64,000 bases of DNA, taken from contig OZ176055.1 of the NCBI GenBank assembly GCA_964247055.1, positions 2,108,001 to 2,172,000 on the forward strand, written 5' to 3'. This document shows, one piece after another, positions 39,617-54,600 of the stretch. The notes beneath the pieces are model-generated. The model had not been told where the DNA came from, did not search any database, and was given only the letters and a program-made list of their open reading frames with translations. Each line of letters begins with the position of its first letter. Position 1 is the stretch's first letter. Source of the stretch: Paragordius varius. Taxonomy: Eukaryota; Nematomorpha. Made by a program: the position numbers and the translations under genes.

Positions 39617-42600
39617 GTAAATTTATGAATGAATTTTTATATTTTGGTTTTTAAGATTATATTTTTATAAATGGTTTCATTAATGATTATTTTACGGAAT
39701 TTCATTGCTTTTGATTTGTCAAATTCGCTGACATTAGAAAAATCACTCTTTGACTGAAAATATTTTCTGATTTTGATTCCATTTATTTCAAATAATTGTA
39801 CTTACGGTTTCTTTTTTTCAATTCATTTTTCTATACATTGTAATTAGCATAATATAAGAATACAAAAAAGGATCTAGTATCATTTTAAAATGGACCAATT
39901 TAAAAATTAGACCGATTATAACCCAGATCTGATAAGATCGGATTGGAATCGTTTTTGATTTAAAACGAAATGCATATATTTCCAGTTCAGGTCACCCTAA
40001 CTAAAAACCTTTTCTACCAAAATTTTAGAGATATAATTATTTGTAATATACATATATATATATAGAACATCCAATCCACTTAAACATTACCTTGTTTAAG
40101 ATGGGTTCAACCAATGTACCCCTCTATTGGGATCATGAATATAATAATGTAAACGGATTCTTATCCCGCATAGTCATTGACGCAACTCACAAATGGGTAA
40201 GCTTTTACTTGCACTTGATTTATTGAAAATTTTTAACAATTTCAAGTTTTTTTACAATCATTTTTTCCAAATAGTTGGATAAAATATTCCGTGAAGCACC
40301 AGAGTTACAATCAACTTACACGGGACTTGAAATAAATCAACTCAGTCCGTATCGAGATGAAGTGAGTGAACAAACTTACATAAACTTTCATGTAACGGTT
40401 TACACTATTGGCCTCCAAAATAAGGAATTAATGCAGGAACATCATCAACAACAACAACAACAACATAGAGGTTCTGATAATATTAATGATTATTCATATG
40501 GCGAAGTTTTACCCCATACAGTTCAACAAGATTTGTTAAAAGTCCTGTACAACATTGTGCACAGAAATGTGGCTGAGAATCAACCAATTGCTTTTGCAAA
40601 AAGTAATTATTATCAAAATGACCATTTGATTGCAACTCAAACTCAACAACCAGTCATAAGTACGAGGGCAACTGATATCCAATACTTTGAAACAACACAA
40701 GACCCCTGGCTACCGGCCCCTCAGTACATTTGGAATGAACAAGGAAATAATATTTCATTTTCCATACAGAATCGCATGAAAATTGACGTTAATCCCATGG
40801 CTACACCCGAAAAAGTTTTACGTGTCCATATTCAATCGCCATCAAGGACCACAACCACGTCATTTGATTTAAACACAAACAGTATTGGAGGAGACAGCAA
40901 TAGGGATTCGAAAAGCTTAGTATCAGATGGTCCAGGAAAACGGCTATTCCATTACTTTATAACTAAGCACCCAATCTCTGAACAATACCATATCATAACC
41001 TCTGACCCATACTTTAATGCCACAACCCTTATGAATAGCAGCGAAGGAGACACGTCGTCGCAAGATAGACTCGATGATGATAAGGAAATTAAAAACTACC
41101 AAAATTCTCAATATTTTTCACCTGCTTCAGAGCCAATTACTCCTCCCACGGCTGCAGATATTTTGCATTCAACTTCCCATGCTTTTGTCCTTTCTAGGCC
41201 CTTGAATAAACCGAAATCGCCGGGCGCAGTATATCATCACACCGATGGTGATCTGCAAGAATACCTTATAATGCTTAATATACTTAGACGTGGGAATGAA
41301 CCATTAACATTCAATCCACACTTTATTGATCCCAAATCCCCGTCCTACACCTATGTCGCAAGTGTGGCTAAAAAAGCGGTATATCACATTTAAAATTGTT
41401 GAAATGATAATCATATTTTTTTATATTTTTTATATTTATAGCTAAAATTTGCAATCAAACTATTTTTTGACCTCAAAAATTTCGCAAATTTGCTCATTAA
41501 AACTGTTAGATTTAGTTTAATATGCAAAGCACTTTTTTGTCCTTCGATTAGATGGAAAATATAATTGAAGAATCCAGTCTTTCAGGTTACTTTGTTTCGG
41601 CTAAGGTGAACAGTATCCTAGATCCTACCCCTGCAACTTTGTCGGGTAATCACTTACCCCCCAAAAATGGCGGCAGTGCTGGAGGTATAATGGTTAATTT
41701 TACGCTAACTCTAACGAATGATTATGAGGGAACGCAAGAACATATCTTTGATATCATATCACAACACATAATAAAATCAAAGTATCGTATAAGCACCTCC
41801 GATTTATATGTCGATCCTGTACCCACTTCAATAGGATCCTTGAGTGAAGGGAACGGTATTTCATTTTATAAGAATTATTCGGTAATTTTGAATTTATAAC
41901 TAAAATTTTACCCCATTTATACACCATACAGTTGAATATGAGTTGGAATTCAGTTTTGAAGAAATGAATCCTGCATATTACAATGAGAAAACTATTAATG
42001 ATAATAATAATAATCCTAAAAATAAATCGAATCATTTGTCGAACATTTTGGATGACAGCGAATTTTTACAACGGCTGAAGGCGGGTGTAACTACTATCAT
42101 ACAAAAATCAACTCTTGCCGCATACTTTGTCGATGCCCATGTTAAACAAATCCGTTACAATAATTTAACGGGCAATGTGATGTTTGCGCTAGATATCTTC
42201 CTTAAACCCGAATACGATGGTATGTATGCAGCATTAGAAAAATTTGAATGATTCCATTACAAAAAGGCTTTTGAGAAAACTAATTATTTTTAACATTTAA
42301 AATTTAACATTTATCATATCCAAAACAGTAAAAATGGAAGTTATATTCTGACGAAACGTAAAGACAAATCGTTACTTTCAAAAGACAACCCATACCTTTT
42401 AAGCCTTGATGATTGCAAAATCTCATCGTTTAGGGTTGCAAAATAAGGAATATAGATGTAAATTGATAATACCTTAATATAATAGTTTATATAGAAAATA
42501 TCATGAATTGAACAAGTATGGTTTTGTCTTTTAGTATTTACATTTAAATATTAAATATTTTTAAATAGGTGATAAAAATGAGTTGTACACCTCCATATAT

Positions 42601-45600
42601 GGGGCTTTTGAGCTATCACCCATAAAATTGGGACCCAATCTTTGGTTACGTCTTATCCGTTATAAACTACCCTTTGAAATCGGAATACCTGTAATGAGTG
42701 AAAATGGACATGATATAAGTTTCAATACTGCATTAAACATGGCCTCTCAACCCCAAACGCCAGAATTTCAAGCCTTTAAAGACCGATTTTTACGAGGGGT
42801 ATTTATTTTTGTTTATAATATATAAGCATAAAAACTTTGAAGTATTTTGAAAAATATTTTATTGATTGGTTAACTTTGTGTAAATTTTAGGTTTGTTCAT
42901 TTGTAAACTAAAATTAATAAAGTATTAACCTAGCAAAATTTAAATTATATATATATTTATATCATTATTAGATCAATTATATGATACCACGTACGAATAT
43001 GGGACAAAAGATTAGCTACATTGAATTCGCAAACATGTCACCAATGCACTCAATCACCCCATTAAATCCATTGACAAGACAAAAGCATTTCGCCCTAGAA
43101 AACGGGCCTGATTTACCCTTAAATTCTGATACGGAAGAAAATATTTCTAACCCTGGGCTCATGATGTATTTCAAGAATACTTTGCGACCAAATTCACATT
43201 GTAGCATGACTTGTCAATCGGCTTACAAGGATGAATTATTACATTTGATTCGACAAAACAACTATGAAATTGGGAAATCTGGTCTTTACACTGTAAAAAA
43301 GGCTGAACATAAGCAACAAACTATTGCCAGTCCTGGTAATACTAATACGCAATCGAAATCGCAACAATATCGAATCGGTGAGGAAGGAAAAAATATTGAA
43401 AATCAAGATGATATAATCGTAAATAATGAAGCACAACAGGCTCGAAACTTGAGTATGCCCTAGCAAAATTTTTTATTTTAAAAAATTAAGTTTGACGGAG
43501 AAATGCTAGTTAAATTTTGGAATAAATTTAAGGAAAATGTTTGAAAGTTAATTAGTTAGTTGTTTTTTCAAATGCCCATATATTGAGCATTTTTAACTTT
43601 GTGACAAAAATTGACTAAATTTTCTTTATCAAAGTTACTTTGTATTTTATGTCAATTTTTTGTTTGCATCAAATATTTTTTTACGCAAAAATTTCAAATT
43701 ATCAATTTTTATTTTCGTGCTTATAGAAATAACTACGACTCCCAAAAATTTAGACCAACTTTCCTCAAATGACAACAAAAAGCCAAATAAAGTAAAAAAT
43801 TCACCACCTCAGAAATCAATTATTCCCCGTTGTTTGGATGATAAAACAAGTCAAACTGGATGTCCCTCAAACCAATATTGTGAAATTAGCCGTCGTTATA
43901 ACACGGCCACTTGCAAATGCTATCCGGGTTATGTGAAAGCCCCTGGTGGGATATGTACATGTAAGAGGATTTGATTAAATTAACAAATAATTTTTTATGA
44001 TTATACAGAGTTTTGAAGGCGTGATGGTATAGTGGGTAGGGCCCCGGACTCTCAAACTGCGTGCCAGAGTTCGAACCTCGTAACTACGCAATTTTTCAAT
44101 CATCACTGTCAGCCCTGGGCAGGTGAGCGTTAAAGCCTTCACATGTCCGGATACAATTTAAGTCCTTACCCTTTAATAAAAAAGGAAAAAAGAGACTCTA
44201 AACTGTTATTTTATACTGAGTTTTATTTGCATATTAAGTTTAAAATAGACGATTACTATAAAACGTATTAAAATATGGATTAAAAATTAAATGTATCATA
44301 TTTATCGGTGATAATTTAATGAAGGATAATATGGTTTCTGAGCATTATGAGAATTATTGTATTGTTTTAGCCAACAGTAATATTATTTTATATCTAGATA
44401 AGGTACTTTAATCTCGAAGTAAAAACATTGACTAAAAATATATAAGAATGTCTAAATTCAAATCTATATATTAATACGTTATTACGGAAATAGATACCAT
44501 TTATTTCATTAAAATATTTCATTTTAGCGGCAATTTTAATTCCTATATCCGAAGTTTCAACTCATCCGACGGTTAATAATTCACAAATTTATACCAACGC
44601 CAATCAACCTCGTGAAAAAATTAAACAATCTGAAATTACTGCAAAAACATCAACTTCAAATTTTGTGACAAACAATAGATTGTCTGCAAGAGGAAATAAT
44701 TTATTATGTAAGGAAAGAACTGATACTAGAAATGGTTGTGGTTTAGGGGCCAATTGCGTTAAATTAAATGGGCAGCCACAAAACAACAGTTATAACTGTT
44801 TATGTCCTCCGTTGCATATCAAGGACACGAATAAGGACTGTAAAAGTATGTAGCTTTGAAAAAAAAACTTATATTTTTTTTAATTTTTTACTTGAATATT
44901 GTCTTGAAATTTGTTATATTTATTCAATAATATCTTAGGAGTTGGGAAAAAATCTACGAAACATATTCGCACTGAATTGCCTGAAATCAAAAAGCCTTAT
45001 ATTACTGATAATTCTGAGAGTTTCAACACAAAACGACCAACTTACATACTTACAACTAATGCGGACAAAAATGCCATCCCTAAATTTACTCAAAAACCGG
45101 CCAATAAAAACTTGCATGATGAAAGGCAAAGTAAAAATAACCTATTGGTAAATACATTTACTCGTTACACTAAAGAAACTGGTAAAACTGCCTCCTTTAC
45201 TCAATCACCGCTAAACTCATATAGAGTGACTACCCCTTGGTTAAAGGAGACAACCTTATTGAATGAAGCAATTACAAATAGTATAGTGGCAGGCCTATCA
45301 ACTCATCAATCCTTAAGTTCAGACAACCGAAATTTGTTGCCTAAAAATTATTTGTTGTTTGATAAACCACAGACGACTAAATGGTATCAAACAACAAGCA
45401 CATCGAAACCACCATCTAAAATTCAAGATGAATACCAGAATGAAGAAGAAAATATTGGAGCTAATAGTCATTTAGATTTTTCGTCTAACACAAATGAGAT
45501 GAATCCCATCGAAAACGATCAAAATTTGAAAGATTTCACCATAAGTGATCATCATACAAATGAACCGAATAAGGCCGAGACCACCTATGATGAGGATGGT

Positions 45601-48600
45601 GGCGGTGTTCAAGTCTCTGATGATATCGCTAAAACTATAACATATAGATTAACTCATATGGCAAACATAAGTGAAATGACTGATTTTGACTCCTCAAACA
45701 ATAATCCGATTAACACGCAAAAAAGTGACAATTTACACCGAAATTCCATTACAGAACAACCAGACAACGTTGTCCAAGAAAGTTCTGCCATAAAAGCCAT
45801 AAAACGATTTAGACTTGTATCAGCGAACAAAAAACAAAGTGAATCAAATCCAAAAACATCGGTCACTTTATCGGGCAAAAGATATGTCACACTTAAAATA
45901 GCTACCCCGATCTCAGTTATATCGATGGGAAAAAGTAGTACACGGACGCCTTTATATTATTCAGAAAATCCACTCTCAACAACTAAACGATTGAATGCGT
46001 CAACCATGGTAAACATAAGGAGGTAATAAAAATTTGAAATCGCATATTAAATTAAATAGTTTAAAATGTTTTAAGTAACCAATATATGCATTTTATCAGG
46101 ATTGTAATTTAAATACTTTTTGGGCAATCATACCCTGCTTTTTTACAGTTTTTTAAACAATTTAAACGATTCCAACTTTTTTTAAACAGAACCATGTTTC
46201 TAAATATTAATAATCTTGTATAAATCACAAAGGTAAATTTAGATTTTAAGAAAAAATTAGCATACAATAAGTGCTTATTCAATCATAATTTATCAAAAAA
46301 TGGGAAACGATTTTAGCAAAAAAATAAAATTGACTAAAGGATTAAAACCATATACAATGGAATAGGAGTCAAAACTATTTTTCTGTCAAAACACTGGAAA
46401 TGAAAAGTATCAAAACTTTTTAATCAAAATATTTTTTGCAATTGGAACTATTTGACCAAAACCGTGTTTTATTTAAATAAAAATAGGAATCAAAATTATT
46501 TTCCTCCTATTTGTCTTACAAATAGAATTCATTTCTTTCTAACAATATAAATTAAGAGTAAATAGATGCTAGAAGTTAAATAATCCTACCCCTTTCTTTC
46601 TTTTTAAAAAGATTATCTTTTCATAACGATCCTCTATATATGCTGATATATTTCAGAACATCTCATCATTGCAATGAAGAATATTCCAGTTCAAGTGGTT
46701 GTCCAAGTCCAAAAATATGTACGTTAGAACAAGGACGGTATCAATGTGTCTGTCCACGCGGTTATAAAACTATACAATATGCGGCAGATCCTAACGCACC
46801 ACAAGCTATAACGCTTTGTGTTTTAGCTACCACAACCTCTACAGACATTCCACCCTATAAAACGACTGAATTCAAAGACCCTGAACAAAATTTTGATGGG
46901 TTTAAAACACTGTCAACTTTTGAAAGTTCATACCCAACTACTAAACCAGATAGAAGTCTAGATAATTACTATGATATAAAATTGGAATCTGAATCTAAAG
47001 AAGAGGGCACATATACAATAGATAATTTACGTCAAACAAATGTCTATTATACATCTACAAATGTACCATCATGGACAAATTTAGCGTTGATAGGAAAAGG
47101 GGATCGGGAACCTAAAGTTAGATTTGAAGACGTGTGCAATACAGAAACTAATGAAGGTTTAAAATTGTCTGTTTAATATGTTTTTTTAAAAAATGTGTAG
47201 TTTTTATACCAGTGGTGCTGACCAAAAAAATTTTGTTTTCTCAAGGTTTATAAAAACTATAATATAATTCTGAGCCATAAAAGCTTTCTTTTTTTGCCAA
47301 AAACATAAACATTTGCCAAATTTAAATATTTAGACTTCGAATTCACCTAAAACAAGTTATCTGTTTTTAAAAATCAAATCACCAATATTTTTATATATCG
47401 AAAAAAATGAAATTTTGTTTAAAATTAAAATAGTACTGAAATAATAATAAACTATGCCCTAAATATATATTTTATATTAATGATGACGCATATTAGCCTG
47501 AAAACACATAATTTATTCTTAGGGTGAATTTGATTTTTCGATGGCGTATAAAATTCATGTTTTATTTTACTATTTTCTTATTATAATAAATAGGCTGTGA
47601 TGAGCGTACAGAAAATTGCATAACTGATACTAAATTGCGAAAACGCATGTGTGTATGCAAGAAAAATTTTATCCGAATTTATCCGAACAGACAGTGTGTA
47701 GGCTTTAAAGAAGCCCTCATATTCTTGGAAATTTTATCGTACAATGGTAAACCATTAACATTTTCGTCCAAAATCAAGCATCTCTCCCGAACCCTACATG
47801 AAAAAGCTGAAAAGGGGGTATAGTATTTAATATAATTTATTTTGAATTAAGTCATAAATATTTAAAGAGTCAAATTCGCAATCATTTATAAACTTTATAA
47901 TGAAGTGTGTGTGTATAATAAGGATAAAACTATTAAATTAATCTAATTTTTTGAAGAAAGAAACCCCATATTTTTCACCCTTGATGTTTTTTTAATATCG
48001 CCTATTGTTTTTGTAAAGAATTTAAAAGTAAAATTGTAAAACAGTCATTATATTTTAGTAATCTTATAGGATGTTACAGAGAGATAATATTACGGAAAAT
48101 AATAGATTTTTTTATAAAAATATTATTATTATACCATTATTTTGTTTAAATTTTACCATAAAATACCTCTAAAAACATTTTTTTTGCTTTCCACAGCTTA
48201 ATGAACTAATCATTGATGCTAACAACAACCAAACTATGCCCATACCACATTTCTTGGGTACTCGATTAAACAATATTTACCAAATATATTTGGATCATGG
48301 TAATGAAATCACACATGAAAATAATGATATACCTGGTAAGAGCTCTAAAATTCCGTATCAAGATTCAAAAATTATATTAGAACGGCCAAAAATACGAACA
48401 ATCTTTAATTATTCCCTAATGTTTGGCAAAGAAACTGAAAGGGATGATTTTATCACTGAGACTGAACATAAAAAATTGCGGACTTACATTGCTCAACTCA
48501 TAAGGCAAAATAATGGAACTTTAACTGGTTCTTTAGCTGCGAACGAATATGGAAATGGAAAAACTACAAATGAAATTGTAGTGAATGCCGACTCGCTAAC

Positions 48601-51600
48601 TGATAAAAGTAGTATTTTATGCCAGAATAGTCTATCCTATTTTTAAAATATTTATCGAAAATTAAGGGTAAATTACCGGCTTTTATACATAAAAATAGAA
48701 ATATTTTTACTTTAGGTTAGTATAGTGTTTTTTCTTTGACTTATCAAATTTTCAATTAGGTTTTCAAAAGGTTGATTTTATATATACATTTTTTTGTTAA
48801 ACAATATTTTTGATTCCATTTTTATGGTGTTTTTTAAATTTGGATTTACGTTTTACAAAGTTTTTACACGTAGTAAACTAATATGCATGTTTTGATTGAA
48901 TTCAAGTTTGTTCAATTTACACAGATATAGTAATTAATATATAAAAATACATGATAAAAATATCATTTTTTGTCACCACACCCCCCATAGATATCAAGTT
49001 GTATGAAATATATTTGCACGTTATTACACAAAACGGGAAACCGATCAAATATCAAAAATCTTATGGAGATCCAAATTCCTGGCAATTCAAATTGCTAGCC
49101 AGAGATGCGGAACATAGCATAAAAATGGCTTTGGAAACTAATAGCGGGGATCGTACAGATTTTTCAACGCTCAAACAATTTTTATCGGAACTGAGTTTGG
49201 CTCGAATATATAAGGCTGAAATATTCTTCGCGAAACCTTCCAGTGTTAATAATATTGATGATAATGGATTGATCTTTAAATTTATTTTAAAAGTTTCCGA
49301 CGTTTTCCCAGGTAAATAGCATTGTTCCTTATATTTGTTTACCATAAGCAATTACAATATGCTTTGTTAAATATTATAAAACTTATCAGCTTCTGTTTAT
49401 GCTTGCTATTTACCATATTTATTTCATGATAACTTTATCATCATATACATTTTTGGATTTAATGTTATTATTTAATTGGAACAGTGTATCAAATATTTAA
49501 ATTTAGTTATAAATCAGTTATAAATGTCATAAACGAATTTTGTTATTTTATGTATTTTTTTATAAATATCTATAATAAAATTATAATATAAAGAATGCAT
49601 CGTCGTTTCTTACTAATATTTTTATCTATCGCATAAATTGACAAAATCTCTAGAGTTAATTATATATATAATTTTTATTAAATGAATTATATTAGGCAAT
49701 GCCAAAAATATATCATCCATATTTGCTGACATAATCCTCCAAAACGAGTATAGACTCGGTCGTGACAGTGGACTCCGTATAAACCCGGTTAGTGTTGAAA
49801 TACCCAATATGGCATCGCTTCAATACTTGTTAAGAATCATAGATTCTATGGAGAATATAAGGGAACTCAAGGATCGAAACCCACATAACTTTGAGGAGGG
49901 CTTGGAAAATGCAGTATGTGTTAAATTATGAATATATAATATTTCGAAAGTAATATTAGGTTAAAAAACCTATTGATTTACGGAAAAATTTGGGTATGAT
50001 GTTAGTAATTAAGGTTAATTCTAAACGGTTTTATAAATCTATTTTTTGTGAATGCGATTGTAAATTCTCATAAAAATAACCAGTCAAATATATAATCACC
50101 TTATATAAAAGTTTTTTGAGTATTTTATGAATTGTTTGTTTTTTGTCATTAATTTAACATGATATTAACACAATTAAAAGCATTTGTGGGTAATTTTGTT
50201 GATTTTTTATTTCATACACCGATTGTTATGCCCATAAATCATTGTGATCAGCAGTCAGATCTGTTATATTTTTCATATCCGGTCAAAAACTCAACCTTAA
50301 ATAAAAATAATTCATACATTTTTTATAACTCAATAGATTACACGAATTCTTGCGGATACAACTTTGAATGGTGTATATTTTGGGAGCCATGTTAATTGGA
50401 TTAATCATACTGATTATTCCAAACGTTTAAATACAGATCATTTACTAACTTTACAACAAAATGCTATTATGAATCTAACCATATATGTACCGGAAACATT
50501 ATTATCATCAACTTCTTTATCTCCCAATGTTACCGTATTTACACCAGATTCTATTGAGCGTTCATTGCATAAAGCTTTGAATAAACAAAATTATCGAATT
50601 GGAGGTATTTTATATATACTAGTTTGTTACTGTTATAGTTTTATATCAAATTTTTTAAAATTCTAAATATTACAGTATGCATTTTAATAGTTAATTATTT
50701 CACAATATACTTGGTTTTGCAACACAGTAGTGTAAGGAATAAAACAACAAAGTATTGAATAAAATAAACAAAGTATTGTAAGAAAGGAAAATATTTTTTA
50801 TTTAAAATTTCGTTGTTTTTTTCCATATACTACTGTGTTGCGAATTGCCCAACTATACTGTGAAATAAGCAATCATTCATTAAAATTCATACTGTAATAT
50901 GAGTTTAAAATTTTTTACAAATAACAATTTTACTATTCGCTACTAGGGTTATACGTTTCAAGGAGACAACCATTTGTTAAAGTTTTTAATTATTCACCAA
51001 GAACCGATATACCTACAAAAATGGCTACAGATGATACAACTACTTTAACATTATCAACAACAAGAAGAAAAAACTTCTTAAAACAACATCTCAAATCGCT
51101 CCCCACAAAACCTACTATTATTAACACAACCTCGTCTACGAAAGTGCTGCCCTCTTATATTAGACGAGGTGATAATCATGAGAATAATCGGGCTCAAGAT
51201 ATAATTGAAACAACCAGTGCCAATTTTGTGCATACAAAATCACCTAAAAATTCAAAAACTATCGTTATAGCTCCAAGAATAATAAAATCTACCACGTCAA
51301 ACACTATAAGTGACATTAACATCAACAAAAATGGAACGACTTCTGTAAAACCACCTATTATTGCCGCCGTACCCAACGGGATAGCAACTGAGTTTAAAGG
51401 CCAAAAAGATCGCGAAAACTCATTACAGGATTTATGTCGATTGTTTAGATGTGGATTTGGCAAGGTTTGTCAAATCAATGATCACAATATACCCGTGTGT
51501 GTTTGTAAACCCGGCTTTTCTCAACGTGAAAATAATCCTACCGGTCCATGTTTCCGTAATTTAATTTGATATTGCATTATCTTTTAATGATTTTTTTTGG

Positions 51601-54600
51601 AAGGGGGGGGGTGATATTTTGGGTTTATATCATATGAAATATAATTTTAAGCGAGAAATTTTATTAATTTTATTTTGATAATATATATAAATAAATATTT
51701 TGAAGTGTTATTTATTAATATATAATTCTCTACTAATTGTTATATTAAAAACTTTTGTAAATGTAACACTATTAAATATAGATAATTCCATATTTCTTGT
51801 AATATTTTTTTTGTAAAATACGGCAGATTCAAGGCGATTCGATGTATTAGTCCGTATTTTACGGGAAAATAATACAGTGTTGACATATGCCAACATGGTA
51901 AATGATAGTTCTCCCAAACATCAAGCTATGATGAAAGAAGCAAAAAGATCGGTTATTTATACATTTTTAATTTTTAAAAAAATCTTATTTATATATTTTG
52001 AAACTCACTCAAAAATGTTTATTAATCGATTCCGAAAGTATTTTAAGACTATACAGTTTTGGATTTGTTTTAAAATTATATTTTTATTTTTCCCATATTT
52101 TTAACATTTTTCATTTAAAATTAAAAAAATGTTTTCCACTTAATTTTGCAAATACTTTCAAGATATATTTAGGCTGTAAAATATATAGTTTATTCTTATA
52201 ATCGAAAAAAACACCCCAAATTCTTATTATTGATTAATTAATATTTTTAACTTTACAGTTGGAACGGGTCATAAGTAATACAACAATATATCCCTGGTTT
52301 ATACAAGCACCGTTTAAAGGCCTCTTAAATTCCAATGATTTTGTCGATATTTTCGAAGATACTAATGGGCATTCTATCCCAATTTTACATTATTTCTTGG
52401 ATCTTGATGCGGCTTACAATGGGAGTATGAAGGATATTCAAGTCGAAATACTTAAAGCTTTGGCCCAAAATAATAATAGTTTGCCTCGGACATCGTTATA
52501 TGTGGATCCTATACCCCTTATACGAGGTAATTTGATTCAAGCGTATTTATAAATCATTTTTGGTGTTTGATTTTTCGAATTGTAAATTTATTTAATAGTA
52601 AAAATTATGTGGTTATAATCCAATTTTTGTTTAAAATTCACGCGGAACGTTTTTGTTAAAATCAAATTTTTTTTACTCTCAATTGGTTTTACGATAAAAT
52701 TAGAGTAGTTTCATATATCACCTAATATTTTTTACTTTTATAATTGTTTAATTAATGTATATTTTCCGTTTTAAACCTAACATATTTAAACGTTGTCGAT
52801 AGATTATCATACAAATACCTTAACTATTCCGTAAACTACACATATTTTTACAAAATAAAAATTATTCAAATATTTTCATTAACCATAAATATATGTGTGT
52901 ATGTACATGATAGATATTGATGAATGCGCTTCACCCGAATTAAATGATTGCCATCAATTAGCCACGTGTATAAATACTCCTGGGGGCTTTAAATGCGAAT
53001 GTTTGGAAGGTTACATAGATAATTCGGTTGATGGATCTGCTTATAGTGGACGTGTATGTACTGCTCCAGGTATATTTGCTATAAATATTTTTATCGAAAT
53101 TTTGTCATTCATTTAACACTTAAAATATGTCCAACGAATGATTTTTGAAAACAGGGAAAAATTTTACCAATGCTTTTGATTTGGTCTAATCATATGCTTA
53201 AATATTTAAAAATATTTTTTGAATTTTGTCAAATCCTAAAATTTAGTTCCAAATCGTGTATATTGTTGAAATTGGGATAATTAGTTACATATATGATTTT
53301 AATGATGTTTAAATTTTAAATAAGTATTTTGAAACAAATATGTTTTTGTATAAAGTTCAAATGCAAAACTTTTTTTAAAAATTTTGTCATAAACATAAAA
53401 TTAAATATGCCTCAAAATGTCCATAGAAATCGTTTTATAATTAAGAAGGAAATGTTTTTTTCACTGTTATAGTAAAATTAAGGCAATTTTTTTAAAGTTT
53501 TAAATTGTTTTAAAAAGTTTTACTAAGCAAACGTTTTTTTTTTATAAAAACAAAAGTATCTGATTGTTCGGATGAACATTGCAATTATCACGGGGAGTGT
53601 CGCATAGATCGTGTCCGCAATGAACGCATCTGTGAATGTGAACCTTGGTGGGTTGGACGCCAATGTCAGCATAGTGGAAAACTTATAGCTATCCTGGGTG
53701 GCTTAGCCTTAGCCCTTGCACTTTTGGTATTACTTAGAGATTTGTTTTTTTTTAATATATTCGCTTTAAATTGTTATAATTTGGTATTAAATATTTTTTG
53801 GGTGGGTATATGTGGAATAAACCAATAGGTTATAAAAAGCCAAATAAATCAGTCATTATGTATATTTGTGGACACAAGAAATGAGCTATATTGAATATGG
53901 ATATAATATGAAAGATAATATTTTAAGCCAATAGTTTAATTACTCTTATACTATTATTTTTGATATTATATTACATTTTTATAACTTGTTACAGCAAAAT
54001 TTGAAATGATACGGGCAAAATATAAAATCATATAGACAATTTTTTTAAAGCTACTGTTGGATCTTTGATTATTTTACATAACTATACATTACAATTACAA
54101 TTTTTAAATATATAATTGAGTGTGTACCAATTTACATTTCTATTCATTTATCTGCAATCCATAACGATAATACATATTTACTAATATCAAGATTAAAAAA
54201 ATATGACTGTGTATTGAAAAAAAATTGTTTTTTCTGTCAGTATAATTTTATTTTTATTGTGCGCATGAACAATTTTCTACATTAGGTGTGCTTATGTTTC
54301 CCCATTTGGTTATGTTTTGCCCGTGGACGGTATCGACGTCAACGAACCCGTGAAAACTTGAAATGGGCTTTTGAACGAGGAGATCACACGAATAATCGTG
54401 GGGGCAAATTTGCTAATTATAGGAAAAAGAAAAAATTTCTACCACATACAAACGCTTCAGGCGGAACGACAACTATGTTAGACACAAATTCTGGAGATTC
54501 ATCTATCGTGACGTCTTCAGAGATCGGAGGTGATCGAACAAGCAAAAAAGATGAGCAGTATAAAAATCGCCGACGTGGTGGTACCAACACTTATCTCAGT

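Noticed and set aside
44018-44092. Functional tRNA-Glu gene
   Set aside because: The anticodon stem does not pair and the sequence runs into a SINE-like body and A-rich tail.
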